Assembly (NCBI RefSeq): GCF_001883705.2
Contig: NZ_MDEQ02000003.1
Span: forward strand, 370,613-434,612
Origin: Burkholderia catarinensis
GTDB taxonomy: Bacteria; Pseudomonadota; Gammaproteobacteria; Burkholderiales; Burkholderiaceae
Direction of reading: 5' to 3'
DNA: 64,000 bases
Shown here piece by piece: positions 1 to 8,657 of the stretch (its first letter is position 1; each line of letters starts with the position of its first letter). Both the position numbers and the translations under genes were made by a program. A model generated the notes under the pieces. It did no database searches. It was not told where the DNA came from and worked only from the letters and a program-made list of their open reading frames with translations.

Positions 1-765
1 AATCGCGAATTCGCCGTTGCCCAGGTACTTCACGCGCACGCCCGCGATGCCGAGCGAATCCTCGATGCTGTGCACCGCGTTCTGCGCGACGTCGTAGCTG
101 CGGACGACGTCCTTCGACGCGATCTTCGCGAGCGTCGAGCGGACGAGCTGATCGTCGGCGAGGTTGGCGACCATGCCCGTCACGACGCTCGTGTTCCCGA
201 CCGTGCGCACCTGCAGCTCGGTCATGTGCGCGGCCGCGAGCGCGTCCTGGATGCGGGTGGTCCGGTAGTCCGCGCCGTGCCGCAGCGCGGCCTCGCTGTC
301 GGGCGCGGTGGTCAGCAGCACGGCCGTGCCCGCGACGATGCCGATCGCGATGCACGCGACGAGCGCGCCGTAGTAGCGGCGCCGCTTTCGCCGTTCGGCG
401 TCGACCCGCGCATCGGCCGGCCGGGTCAGCAGCGTCGACAACAGGTCGAGATCCGACGGCCACGGCACGTCGTCGGGGCCCACGCACAGGATCGTCTCGC
501 CGAACCGCATCGGCACGAAGTCGACCAGGATCACCGTTTCCGGTTCGGGCGCGGCGTCGGCCTGCGCGGGCTCACCGTCCGGCGCGTCGATACGCGTCAT
601 CGCGCGAACGACGCCGGACGGATCGACGTCGAGCGTCACATCGGTGCCGGTCCAGTCGGTCAGGCGGATATCCGCATCGGCGCCGCCATGAACCCGATGC
701 TGACCCGGCGCGAGCTGCAGCATCGCGCCCGCGTGAAATCCCGTCAGTATCCGTAGCTGTTTCAT
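1..765 (-). CDS. sctD: Type III secretion inner-membrane ring protein SctD (HrpD5/HrpW type), 3' end outside window
   Basis: Starts at ATG 765 and stays open for 255 codons to the window edge, so the C-terminus is missing. The product begins MKQLRILTGF and has an FHA-like cytoplasmic N-terminal part (about 1-125), a basic stretch RRKRRR, a single membrane segment (about 132-153) and the start of a periplasmic region. This is the architecture of SctD, which with SctJ forms the inner-membrane rings of the injectisome. It follows hpaA on the same strand, as hrpD5 does in Xanthomonas, but has its own PIP-box promoter (851-911) in the 167-bp gap. The family assignment rests on architecture and synteny; sequence similarity in this family is low. 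Confidence 0.85.
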   Translation of the reverse strand, partial: MKQLRILTGFHAGAMLQLAPGQHRVHGGADADIRLTDWTGTDVTLDVDPSGVVRAMTRIDAPDGEPAQADAAPEPETVILVDFVPMRFGETILCVGPDDVPWPSDLDLLSTLLTRPADARVDAERRKRRRYYGALVACIAIGIVAGTAVLLTTAPDSEAALRHGADYRTTRIQDALAAAHMTELQVRTVGNTSVVTGMVANLADDQLVRSTLAKIASKDVVRSYDVAQNAVHSIEDSLGIAGVRVKYLGNGEFAI

Positions 766-850
766 GAGCAAAGCGTTCAATCGATATCAGGTCCGTATGC
801 CGAATCCGCGGCGCCGTGCACGACGGGCGCGGATCGTCCGTCTCGCTGTG

Positions 851-911
851 AATGTAGAGGCTAAAAGCGCGCTGCCGGCCCCGGATGCGAAGACTTCGCG
901 TTTCGAACGAA
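851..911 (-). promoter_or_regulatory. PIP (hrpII) box and -10 element of sctD
   Basis: On the minus strand TTCGT (911-907), 15 bases, TTCGC (891-887), then exactly 30 bases and TACATT (856-851). This fits the plant-inducible promoter rule TTCGB-N15-TTCGB-N30-32-YANNNT recognised by HrpB/HrpX-type activators. The expected transcription start is about 80 bases before the sctD ATG. Confidence 0.85.
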
Positions 912-932
912 GCATCGCGTGGCGCCGCCGCG

Positions 933-1757
933 CTAAGGCGTGCGCCGCAGCGCACGCAACGTATCGAGTGCGTCGGCGCACTGGCGCGCGGTTCGCGGGC
1001 GATCGAACTGGCGCAGCAGCAGGCCGGCCAGCACGTTGAAGTCGCGCGCCGCTTGCGGCAGCGGCGCGGCGCCGGCCGCCGCGCCCCGTTGCGGCGACGG
1101 CTGCGCGCGCAACATCTCGAGATCGGCCGCGGGCAACGCGACGCCGGACTGCTGCACGCGCAGCCAGCGTGCCGACCACGCATGCACGTGCGCGGCGACG
1201 CCGCCCGGCTGCGCGGCGAACTCGCGCCGCGGCGCGAGCAGGTCGCGAGCGCACGCATCGCGCAGCGCGTGCGGCGCGAGGCCGGGCGCAGGGACGGGCG
1301 GCGGTTCCGCCGGGTGCGGCGCCGCGACCGGCCGCGCAGCCGGCCGGCGGCCGGTCCTGAACGTGGCGACGCGCTCCGTGTCGTTCGCGTCGTCCTGCTC
1401 GTCGCCCTGGCCGCCGCGCCCGCCGCCGTGTCCGCCGCGGCGTTCGTGCTCGTCGCCGGATACCTCGAGCTCCGGCGGTTCGGCACCGGCGTCGGCACCG
1501 TCCGCGCCGTCGAGCGACCCGGCGCCGCGCTTGCCGCGCGCGGCGCGGCGCCGGCGCGCGAGCCGCGCGGCCATTTTCTTCGCGCGCTGCGCCTGCACCG
1601 CGTTCTGCTGGGCCTGCATGCTGCCGTGCGCGAAACGGGTGCCGCGATACAGCGTCGCGAATTGCCCGGCCGGCTTGGCGCGTGGTTTCGACGACGGTTT
1701 GTGCGCGGCCGCCGCTTGCTGGGCGAGCGCGGTGGAATGGGGTCCGATACGTGTCAT
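933..1757 (-). CDS. hpaA: Type III secretion control protein HpaA
   Basis: 274 residues, ATG at 1757, 12 bases after the hrcS stop. The protein is Ala/Arg/Pro-rich with an arginine/lysine cluster (about residues 58-76) that resembles a nuclear localisation signal, and a structured C-terminal third. Length, position between hrcS and sctD and composition match HpaA of the Hrp2 family (about 275 residues). HpaA is itself secreted and binds the export chaperone HpaB, switching the system from pilus to effector export. Overall identity is too weak to judge by eye, so the assignment is mainly syntenic. Confidence 0.8.
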   Translation of the reverse strand: MTRIGPHSTALAQQAAAAHKPSSKPRAKPAGQFATLYRGTRFAHGSMQAQQNAVQAQRAKKMAARLARRRRAARGKRGAGSLDGADGADAGAEPPELEVSGDEHERRGGHGGGRGGQGDEQDDANDTERVATFRTGRRPAARPVAAPHPAEPPPVPAPGLAPHALRDACARDLLAPRREFAAQPGGVAAHVHAWSARWLRVQQSGVALPAADLEMLRAQPSPQRGAAAGAAPLPQAARDFNVLAGLLLRQFDRPRTARQCADALDTLRALRRTP

Positions 1758-1769
1758 GCCGGCCTCGCG

Positions 1770-2033
1770 TCAGTTGGGAAACGCCGTTCGCATCATCTCG
1801 TTCGCGAAATGCAGGATCGCCGCGCACGACAGCGGCGCGGCGATCACCAGCACGATCGTCACGGCGATCAGCTTGACCGCGAACGGCAGCGCCTGGTCCT
1901 GCAGCGACGTGATCGCCTGGACGAACGACACGGCGAGCCCGACCGCGGCGGCCGCGATCACGAACGGCAGCGAAACCGTCAGGCACAGCAGCATGCCCTG
2001 CGTGGCGGCGTGAACCAGCGAATCGACGTCCAT
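1770..2033 (-). CDS. hrcS: Type III export apparatus protein HrcS (SctS)
   Basis: 87 residues starting MDVDSLVHAATQGM at ATG 2033; family length is 80-90. Two hydrophobic hairpin segments (about 12-42 and 50-75) flank a polar turn containing QDQALPF, the typical SctS/FliQ pattern. It assembles with SctR and SctT in the inner-membrane export gate. It lies 11 bases after hrcR in the leftward operon. Confidence 0.95.
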   Translation of the reverse strand: MDVDSLVHAATQGMLLCLTVSLPFVIAAAAVGLAVSFVQAITSLQDQALPFAVKLIAVTIVLVIAAPLSCAAILHFANEMMRTAFPN

Positions 2034-2044
2034 GGCGGCTCCGG

Positions 2045-2695
2045 TCACTTGTAGGTCAGCACGAGCCCGTGGATCAGCGTCGACCATCCATCCATCACGA
2101 CGAACAGCAGCAGCTTGAACGGGATCGCGACGTTCGTCGGCGAGACCTGGTTGAGCCCCATCGACAGCAGCACGTTGGCGATGATCAGGTCGATCACGAT
2201 GAAGGTCACGTACAGCAGGAAGCCGATCTTGAACGCGTCGGTGAGCTCGGTCAGCGTGAAGGCCGGCGCGAGCACGATCAGGTCGGTTTCCTGCAGCGCC
2301 TGCGCTTCCTCCTTCGGCCACACGATCGACGCCGAGCGCATGAAGAAGCGCTTTTCGCGCTCCTGCGTGTGCTTGATGAGGAACTGCCGGAACGGCTCGC
2401 GCGCCGCGTCCGCGGCCTGGATCACGGCCTGTGACGATTGCGGCGAGATCGTCTGGCCGCTCAGCGTCTTGGCGGCCATCATGCCGATCGGCGCCATCAC
2501 GTACACCGAAACGAGGATCGCGATGCCGTTGAGCACCATGTTGGGCGGCACCTGCTGCACGCCGAGCGCGTTGCGCAGCAGGCCGAGCACGACGACCACT
2601 TTCGCGTACGACGTCACGACCATCGCGACAAACGGCAACAGGCCGATCGCGACGACGATCAGCAGCAGGCCGGACAGGTCACTGTACTGGACCAT
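2045..2695 (-). CDS. hrcR: Type III export apparatus protein HrcR (SctR)
   Basis: 216 residues, full length for SctR/FliP. Hydrophobic segments lie at about 8-35, 50-80, 155-180 and 185-210, and the family signature VVVVLGLLRNALG(V)QQVPPN is present, with a conserved polar loop rich in charged residues between. It builds the core of the export gate with HrcS and HrcT. Its ATG (2695) lies inside the end of hrcQ (17-bp overlap), which implies translational coupling. Confidence 0.97.
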   Translation of the reverse strand: MVQYSDLSGLLLIVVAIGLLPFVAMVVTSYAKVVVVLGLLRNALGVQQVPPNMVLNGIAILVSVYVMAPIGMMAAKTLSGQTISPQSSQAVIQAADAAREPFRQFLIKHTQEREKRFFMRSASIVWPKEEAQALQETDLIVLAPAFTLTELTDAFKIGFLLYVTFIVIDLIIANVLLSMGLNQVSPTNVAIPFKLLLFVVMDGWSTLIHGLVLTYK

Positions 2696-2987
2696 GCTCG
2701 TGCGCCATGCGGAGAATGCGGATGCCGACGTGCTCGCCGATCCCGACCAGCTCGCCGTAGCCGATCACCTGGCCGTGCGCGACGAGCTTGAGCGTCAGGT
2801 CGGCGATCGCGGTCGGCAGCTCGATCACGTAGCCGGGCGCGAGCGACGACACCTCGTCGATCGTCAGCGCAACGGTATCGGCGACGAACTGCACCGGCAG
2901 CTCGAGTTCGCCCACTTCGACGGCGCGTTCGGCGGCCGGCGCATCGGGCGCGGCTTCCGGTGTGTCCAGGACGGTGGTTTCCGTCAT
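2679..2987 (-). CDS. Probable internally initiated short product of hrcQ (SctQ-C)
   Basis: Inside hrcQ, in frame, an ATG at 2987 is preceded by GAAGGA with 7 bases to the start codon. It would give a 102-residue protein (MTETTVLDTPEAAP...) consisting of a short acidic linker plus the whole SPOA domain. Production of a separate SctQ-C of about 100 residues by internal initiation is established for other SctQ homologues (YscQ, SpaO, Spa33). Here it is inferred from the ribosome binding site and the domain boundary only. Confidence 0.6.
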   Translation of the reverse strand: MTETTVLDTPEAAPDAPAAERAVEVGELELPVQFVADTVALTIDEVSSLAPGYVIELPTAIADLTLKLVAHGQVIGYGELVGIGEHVGIRILRMAHEHGPVQ

Positions 2988-3845
2988 CACGGGTTCCTTC
3001 AACAAAGTAATCGTTCGGGGTTGCACGGCCACCGCAGCCCGGCAATGCGCGAGACCCGCGCTGCCCCAGGTGGCGAAGGCAACGGGATGCGGCGCGGTGT
3101 CCGCACGCGCGTGCGCGCCATGCAGCCACGCCGCGTCGAGCGACGGATCGAACGCGCGCAGCAGGATGTCGCCGCTGCGCAGGCTCTGCAGCGTGTCGAC
3201 CGATAGCGCCTTCACGCCGAGCACGAGGCTGCCGGGCACGCGCAGCGACGTGTCGAGCCATGCGGCGCGCACGGTGCGCGCCAGGCACGCATCCAGCCAC
3301 TCGATGCAACGGCCCGGCAGTTGCACGAGCGCGTCGTGCCGTTGTTCGCCCAGCGTCAGCGACAGCGCGACGGTCACGCTGTGCGCACGCGGCGCCGGCC
3401 ACGCGCCGCGCCTGACCGCGACGACCTGTGCGCCGGTGAGGCCGAGCGTATCGAGACAGCCCAGCAGCGGCCCGCACAACACGTTCGCGACGGCGTTGCG
3501 CAGCGTCAGCTCGGGGCTCGTGCGCCGGTCGGCCGCCTGGGCCTCGGACCACGCGCAGACCGACAGCGCGGGGTAGCGTTCGAGATCGAGCAGCAGGTGC
3601 GCGCTCACCGGGCCGGCCGGCGTGTCGATCCGCAGCTCGGCGACGGCCGGATCGGCGTAGTCCGGCGCACCGGTCGCGAAGCCGCAACGAACGTCGCGCG
3701 CGCCGAGCGTGTCGCGCAGGAACACCGGCAGGCGCGCGTCGAACAGCCGGCGCGAAGCGTGCGCGCTCGCCGCATCGAGCGGCGGCGGGACGAACGGCGT
3801 GCACGGTGCGCCGCCAGGAGTGATCGAATGCCGAATCAGTTTCAT
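2679..3845 (-). CDS. hrcQ: Type III secretion C-ring protein HrcQ (SctQ)
   Basis: 388 residues, ATG 3845. The C-terminal 80 residues (VGELELPVQFVADTVALTIDEV... through GYGELVGIGEHVGIRIL) form a SPOA/SpoA domain as in SctQ and FliM/FliN. The long N-terminal part is poorly conserved. SctQ forms the cytoplasmic sorting platform that docks chaperone-effector complexes and the ATPase via SctL. An internal start codon with a good ribosome binding site is annotated separately. hrcQ is preceded by an 80-bp gap after hpaP, the largest in this arm before sctD. Confidence 0.93.
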   Translation of the reverse strand: MKLIRHSITPGGAPCTPFVPPPLDAASAHASRRLFDARLPVFLRDTLGARDVRCGFATGAPDYADPAVAELRIDTPAGPVSAHLLLDLERYPALSVCAWSEAQAADRRTSPELTLRNAVANVLCGPLLGCLDTLGLTGAQVVAVRRGAWPAPRAHSVTVALSLTLGEQRHDALVQLPGRCIEWLDACLARTVRAAWLDTSLRVPGSLVLGVKALSVDTLQSLRSGDILLRAFDPSLDAAWLHGAHARADTAPHPVAFATWGSAGLAHCRAAVAVQPRTITLLKEPVMTETTVLDTPEAAPDAPAAERAVEVGELELPVQFVADTVALTIDEVSSLAPGYVIELPTAIADLTLKLVAHGQVIGYGELVGIGEHVGIRILRMAHEHGPVQ

Positions 3846-3925
3846 CCGTTGCCGGAAAATGCCGCCGTTGGCCCGCGCATGCCACCCGCTGGGCGCCGCG
3901 CTCGAGGCGATTCACGCGGGGCCGG

Positions 3926-4576
3926 CTACCACACCGTGATACGGACGGTCCGCGGCTGCCCCCATGCCCGCAGCATCGTGTCGAGTTCATGTTCGAGCGC
4001 GACGCTGTGGGCCAAGAGTAACTGCCGTGCTTCGCGATCCTGCGTATCGAACCGAAGCTGCAGGTCGAAATGCGAAAGCGACACGTGCAGCTCGGTGGAT
4101 GCCAGGATCCGGTCGCTCAGCACGACATGCGCTTCCCACTGTCCGCCCGACGCGACGGCCGGATCGCCGCAGAACGCCGCGATCTCGCGCGACAGCACGC
4201 CGAGCAGGCCCAGGTGATCGCGCTGCTCCTGCAGCGTGACCGACGCGATCGGCGCGGCGGCGCTCGCGATGCGCGCGGCGATGGCGCGGCATTCGGCCAG
4301 CTCGGCCGGCGTCGGCGCCGGGTCGGACGCGGGCGTGTCGTGCGCGTTCGAGATCAGCGGGAAATCGTCGGCACGCGCGGACGACGGATCGGGTTGGTCG
4401 GACGGGCCGTCCTGCTGGCGCGACGCGGGCGGCGCATCGGACACCGGGCGCACCACGGTGCGGCGCGCGGCCAGCAGCGCCGCATAGTCGAACCGGCGCG
4501 CGCCGCGCGCGGACCGCGGGCTCGCGTCGTCGGGGGGCGGCAGCGCTCGCGCGTCGCGGCTGTCGATGCGGGACAC
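3926..4576 (-). CDS. hpaP: Type III secretion substrate-specificity protein HpaP (HpaC/SctP)
   Basis: 216 residues, read from GTG 4576, 9 bases after the hrcV stop; no better ATG is nearby. The N-terminal 90 residues are Pro/Arg/Asp-rich and look disordered. The C-terminal part (about 95-216) is a folded domain ending in the HELDTMLRAWGQ...VRITVW type tail. Position between hrcV and hrcQ matches hpaP/hpaC, the substrate-specificity switch that acts on HrcU. The identification is partly syntenic. Confidence 0.8.
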   Translation of the reverse strand: MSRIDSRDARALPPPDDASPRSARGARRFDYAALLAARRTVVRPVSDAPPASRQQDGPSDQPDPSSARADDFPLISNAHDTPASDPAPTPAELAECRAIAARIASAAAPIASVTLQEQRDHLGLLGVLSREIAAFCGDPAVASGGQWEAHVVLSDRILASTELHVSLSHFDLQLRFDTQDREARQLLLAHSVALEHELDTMLRAWGQPRTVRITVW

Positions 4577-4585
4577 GGCGCGGCG

Positions 4586-6679
4586 TCAGACGGTGATGCG
4601 GCCGATCGGGCGCAGATCGACGTGCTCGCCCAGTTCCTGGTACGAGTAGACGGGCAGCCAGCCGAGCTTGGCCTCGATCATCCGGCGCACGTAGCGACGG
4701 ATGTCCATCGACGTGACGAGCGCGACGCCGTCGGTCGGCTGCGGCCCGACGACCGCCTGGATCTTGTCGATCAGCAGGCCGATCTCGTCCGGCGCGAGCG
4801 CGAGGAAATTTCCCGTCGGGGTCTGCTTGATCGCCTGCCGGATATGCTGTTCGATCGGCAGGTCGAGCAGCACCGCGGGCAGCGTGCGCTGGCCGCGCGT
4901 CGCGCGATGCGCGAGGAAGCGCGACAGGTCGCCCCGCACGTATTCGGTCAGCATCAGCATGTCCTTTTCCTTCGGCCCCCACGCGATCAGGCTTTCCATG
5001 ATGGCCCGCACGTTGCGGATCGAGATCTGCTCCTCGAGCAGGCGCCGCAGCACGTCGGCGATCCGCTGCGGCGGCAGCACCTTCTGGACTTCCGCGACGA
5101 GTCCCGGGTGATCCTCGCCGAGCTGCTCCAGGATCCATTGCACTTCCTGGATGCCGAGAAACTGGGTCGCATGGTGGCGCATCAGCGCGACCGACGCGTG
5201 CGCGACGACCTGCTCGGGGCCCCACGCCGGGATGCGCGCCGGCGCCTCGCGCGCGTCGACCCAGTGGGTCGGCCGGCCGCCGGGATCGATCGGCGGGCGC
5301 GGTTCGCCCTTCGCGAGCAGCGCGTCGCGCTGCTGCACGTCCTCGGCCGACAGCGGGGCGCCCGTCGCGACGCGCTCCGGCTCCGGCAGCATCACCATGC
5401 CGGCCGGCAGCTCGACCAGCAGATGCGGCACGTCGTGAATCAGGATCTCCGCGTGCATCGCGGGCAGGCCCGCATGCGTCCACATCGTGATGCCGGGAAA
5501 CGGCAGCCCGAGTTCCTCCTGCAGCCGCGCGCGCTCCGCGCCGAACGACTTGTCGAGCGTGGGCAGCACGAGCCGCTGCATCAGGTCGGGCGCGACCCGC
5601 ACCCCGATCGGGCAGGCGAACTGCGGCGCGCGCGTCATGATCGCGGGCGTATCGGCCTTCGCGCCCGAGCGCTGCATCGCCTGCAATCCGTCCTGGGCCG
5701 GCGCCTGCTGCGGCTGCTTGCCGTCCAGCTTGTACGCGATGAACGCGAGCAGCCCGGAAAGCAGCAGGAACAGCACGACCGGAAAGCCCGGCACCAGCGC
5801 GAAGCCGAGTAGCAGCAGCGCCGCGAAATACAGCGCGCGCGAGCTCGAACCGAGCTGGCGGCCGATTTCCTCGCCGAGCGAGCGCGGCTTGTGGCTGCGC
5901 TCGTCCGCGACCCGCGTGATCATCACGCCGGCCGCGACCGACAGCAGCAGCGACGGGATCTGCGACACCATCGCGTCGCCGACCGACAGCACCGAGAAGC
6001 GGTTCGCCGCCTCGCCCGCGCTCATCCCGTGATAGGCGACGCCGACGGCGATGCCCGCGACGATGTTGATGGTCGTGATCAGGAGGCCGGCGATCGCATC
6101 GCCTTTCACGAACTTCATCGCGCCGTCCATCCCGCCGTGCAACTGGCTCTCGATCGCCAGCGTCGCGCGGCGGTGGCGCGCTTCTTCCGGGCTCAGCAGG
6201 TTCGCGCGCAGGTCGGCGTCGATGCTCATCTGCTTGCCCGGCATCGCATCGAGCGTGAAGCGCGCGCCGACCTCGGCCACGCGTTCCGAGCCTTTCGCGA
6301 TCACGATGAACTGCACGGTCGTGATGATGATGAACACGACCAGCCCGACGACGAGGTTGCCGCCCACCACCAGCTTGCCGAAGCTGTCGATGATGTGGCC
6401 GGCCTCGGCATGCAGCAGGATCGATTTGGTCGACGCGATGTTCAGCGACAGCCGGTAGAGCGTCGTGAACAGCAGCAGCGACGGGAACGCGGACAGCGAC
6501 ACGATGTCCGGCACGTACATCGTGACCATCAGCAGCGTGACGCTGATCGTGATGTTGAGCGCGAGCAGGATGTCGATCAGCTCGGGCGGCAGCGGCAGGA
6601 TCATCAGCGAGATGATCGCGGTCACCAGCAACGCGATGCCGATTTCGCCGCCTGCCGGAAACTTGATGGCCTTGAACAT
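4586..6679 (-). CDS. hrcV: Type III export gate protein HrcV (SctV)
   Basis: 697 residues from ATG 6679 (MFKAIKFPAGGEIG). The N-terminal half carries about eight membrane segments and the FHIPEP-family signature (TLYRLSLNIASTKSIL region, then the FVKGDA-containing loop). The cytoplasmic half (about 350-697) is the nonameric ring that receives substrates and chaperones. An open frame continues upstream through hrcU but is antisense-like in composition; this ATG lies 8 bases after the hrcU stop. It is the largest and best conserved component of this arm. Confidence 0.97.
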   Translation of the reverse strand: MFKAIKFPAGGEIGIALLVTAIISLMILPLPPELIDILLALNITISVTLLMVTMYVPDIVSLSAFPSLLLFTTLYRLSLNIASTKSILLHAEAGHIIDSFGKLVVGGNLVVGLVVFIIITTVQFIVIAKGSERVAEVGARFTLDAMPGKQMSIDADLRANLLSPEEARHRRATLAIESQLHGGMDGAMKFVKGDAIAGLLITTINIVAGIAVGVAYHGMSAGEAANRFSVLSVGDAMVSQIPSLLLSVAAGVMITRVADERSHKPRSLGEEIGRQLGSSSRALYFAALLLLGFALVPGFPVVLFLLLSGLLAFIAYKLDGKQPQQAPAQDGLQAMQRSGAKADTPAIMTRAPQFACPIGVRVAPDLMQRLVLPTLDKSFGAERARLQEELGLPFPGITMWTHAGLPAMHAEILIHDVPHLLVELPAGMVMLPEPERVATGAPLSAEDVQQRDALLAKGEPRPPIDPGGRPTHWVDAREAPARIPAWGPEQVVAHASVALMRHHATQFLGIQEVQWILEQLGEDHPGLVAEVQKVLPPQRIADVLRRLLEEQISIRNVRAIMESLIAWGPKEKDMLMLTEYVRGDLSRFLAHRATRGQRTLPAVLLDLPIEQHIRQAIKQTPTGNFLALAPDEIGLLIDKIQAVVGPQPTDGVALVTSMDIRRYVRRMIEAKLGWLPVYSYQELGEHVDLRPIGRITV

Positions 6680-6687
6680 CGGAACGC

Positions 6688-7749
6688 TCAGTGAAGGGGG
6701 GGGGTGGAGGGCGCGCCGATCGCATCGACCCAGCGCAGGATCGCGGCAACCGTCTCGAACAGTTCTTCCGGCACCGGCTGGTTCAGCGTGACCTTGTACA
6801 GCGCCCGCGCGACGGGCGGGTTGCCGATGATCGGCACGCCGGCGTCGCGCGCCGAGCGCCGCAGCGACGCCGCGTCCGCGTCCATGCCCTTCGCGATCAC
6901 GACGGGCAGCGGGTGCTCGTCGGGCGCATAGCGCACGGCGACCGCGAAGTGGGTCGGATTGACGACCAGCACGTTGGCCAGGCCGATGCGCGGCTTCGGC
7001 GGCGTGCTCGCCAGCTCGCGCGCGAGGCGGCGGCGCTCGCCCTTGAGTTCGGGGCTGCCTTCCTGCTCCTTGTGCTCGCGCTTCACCTCGTCCTTGCTCA
7101 TCTTCATCTTCTTGATGAACAGGAAGCCCTGCAGCTTGATGTCGACGGCGCCGACCAGCAGGAAGATGCCGACGGAGATCGCGCCGAGCTTCGCGAGCAT
7201 GTCCCAGAACATCAGCGACAGCCCGCCGAGCGGCTGGTAGATCGAGCCGACCACGAGCGGGAACAGCCACTTGATCGACTGCCACATCACCCAGCCGAGG
7301 ATGATCGCCTTGACCGCCATCTTCGCGCAGTCGATCAGGCTCTTCGCGGAAAAGATCCGCTTGATGCCGCTCGCGGGATTCACCGTCTGCATGTTGGGCG
7401 TGACCGGCTTGGTCGCGATACGGAAGCCGGCCTGGGCGACGGAGCCGGCCATCGACGCCAGCGCGGCGGCGAACACGCACGGCACGATCAGCTTCAGCGC
7501 GGTGCCGCCGAGCCGGAACAGGTCGGCGTGCATGCGTTCCAGCGTGCGGTCCTGCGCGACGAACGACAGCGGGATCGACACGAGCTCGTGCAGCCCGTCA
7601 CGAAAGAGCGGCACCGTCGCGACCAGTGCGATCAGCGCGCCGGCCATCGACAGCGCGTCGGAGAAGTCGGTGCTGCGCGACACCTCGCCGTCCTTGCGCG
7701 CGTCCTCGAGTTTCTTGTCGGTGGGCTGTTCGGTCTTTTCGTCGCTCAT
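6688..7749 (-). CDS. hrcU: Type III autoprotease/export switch protein HrcU (SctU)
   Basis: 353 residues, ATG 7749. It starts MSDEKTEQPTDKKLEDARKDG, the FlhB/SctU N-terminal signature, followed by four membrane segments and a cytoplasmic domain with the self-cleavage motif NPTH at 264-267. Cleavage between N and P is the known switch in substrate specificity. It is the first gene of the leftward arm, downstream of a PIP box at 7825-7886. Confidence 0.97.
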   Translation of the reverse strand: MSDEKTEQPTDKKLEDARKDGEVSRSTDFSDALSMAGALIALVATVPLFRDGLHELVSIPLSFVAQDRTLERMHADLFRLGGTALKLIVPCVFAAALASMAGSVAQAGFRIATKPVTPNMQTVNPASGIKRIFSAKSLIDCAKMAVKAIILGWVMWQSIKWLFPLVVGSIYQPLGGLSLMFWDMLAKLGAISVGIFLLVGAVDIKLQGFLFIKKMKMSKDEVKREHKEQEGSPELKGERRRLARELASTPPKPRIGLANVLVVNPTHFAVAVRYAPDEHPLPVVIAKGMDADAASLRRSARDAGVPIIGNPPVARALYKVTLNQPVPEELFETVAAILRWVDAIGAPSTPPLH

Positions 7750-7824
7750 GGCTAGGCCCGCGGCACATCTCGGCCGGATCGGATCAAAAGGGCAAAAGGG
7801 GCGCGCATTCGTGCCGCTGCGACG

Positions 7825-7886
7825 ACCTTAGCGCCCGTCGCACGCGGCCGGCGCATGCGATGCGAAGCGGCGCGGCGCGCACCGAA
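7825..7886 (-). promoter_or_regulatory. PIP (hrpII) box and -10 element of the hrcU operon
   Basis: On the minus strand TTCGG (7886-7882), 15 bases, TTCGC (7866-7862), 31 bases, then TAAGGT (7830-7825). This fits TTCGB-N15-TTCGB-N30-32-YANNNT. The predicted start point is about 70 bases before the hrcU ATG. It lies back to back with the hrpB1 PIP box in the same 319-bp intergenic region, so one activator can open both arms. Confidence 0.85.
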
Positions 7887-7921
7887 GCGAGCGGCCGGCC
7901 GATGCGGCGCGCGCCGCGCGC

Positions 7922-7982
7922 TTCGCCTCGCGCGCGCTGGCTTCGCATGCGCGCCGGGCGGCCGGGGCGGAATTGCTATGTT
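7922..7982 (+). promoter_or_regulatory. PIP (hrpII) box and -10 element of the hrpB1 operon
   Basis: TTCGC (7922-7926), 15 bases, TTCGC (7942-7946), 30 bases, then TATGTT (7977-7982). A perfect PIP box with canonical -10 spacing. The start of transcription is expected near 7989, about 80 bases before the hrpB1 ATG. The remainder of the 7750-8068 gap shows no plausible gene. Confidence 0.9.
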
Positions 7983-8068
7983 GGCAGACGTCGGCATGCA
8001 TCCGACTGCGCGCCGCCCGCCACGCGACTGGCCGGCCCGTTTCCACCTCATCGCAGGAGTGCGTTGCC

Positions 8069-8641
8069 ATGACCGTAGACACGCCGGAGTACCTGAACTG
8101 CAGCCCGGAATTCATTGGCGGGCTGATCGAAACCGTCTCCGTGGCGCTGCTGGACAATTTCCCGAACACGCCCGTCGACCTGTTCGACATCGAACAGGTG
8201 ATCGACGCGCTGCGGCTGCTGCGCCCGCGCGTGGTCGAGATCGACGCGCTGGACGGCCTCCTGCGCATGGCGAAAGGGCAGTGGCAGGAAGCGAACCAGG
8301 TGCTGCTGCGCGTGATCGAGATGCGCCCGCAGTTCGGCTATGCGAAGGCGCTGCTCGCGTTCTCGCTGTCGTCGATGGGCGATCCGTCGTGGCGGCAGAT
8401 CGCGACCGAGGCGCTCGCGGACGATCCGGACAACAAGGACACGCGTGCGCTGGTGCGGGCGCTCGAAGTGAAGGACGAGGTGGATCGCGCGATCCGCGAG
8501 CATCGTCCCGGCCAGCCGTTCGTCGCACCGGCGTCGCTGGAGGAGGCCGGACCGAGCGCCGACGAGCCGGACAGCACCGTCCGGCATGACCCCGCCCAGG
8601 CGGCCGAGATTTTCCACGGCGGCGCATTCCTGCGCGCGTGA
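8069..8641 (+). CDS. hrpB1: Type III secretion protein HrpB1
   Basis: 190 residues, ATG 8069 with CAGGAG 8 bases upstream. The protein is a helical, TPR-like repeat protein (LLRMAKGQWQEANQVLLRVIEMRPQFGYAKALLA). HrpB1/HrpK proteins of the Hrp2 family are periplasmic and bind peptidoglycan in Xanthomonas, where they are needed for secretion. No classical signal peptide is visible, as in that family. First gene of the rightward arm. Confidence 0.88.
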   Translation: MTVDTPEYLNCSPEFIGGLIETVSVALLDNFPNTPVDLFDIEQVIDALRLLRPRVVEIDALDGLLRMAKGQWQEANQVLLRVIEMRPQFGYAKALLAFSLSSMGDPSWRQIATEALADDPDNKDTRALVRALEVKDEVDRAIREHRPGQPFVAPASLEEAGPSADEPDSTVRHDPAQAAEIFHGGAFLRA

Positions 8642-8657
8642 CTCCGGAGGAACCGAC

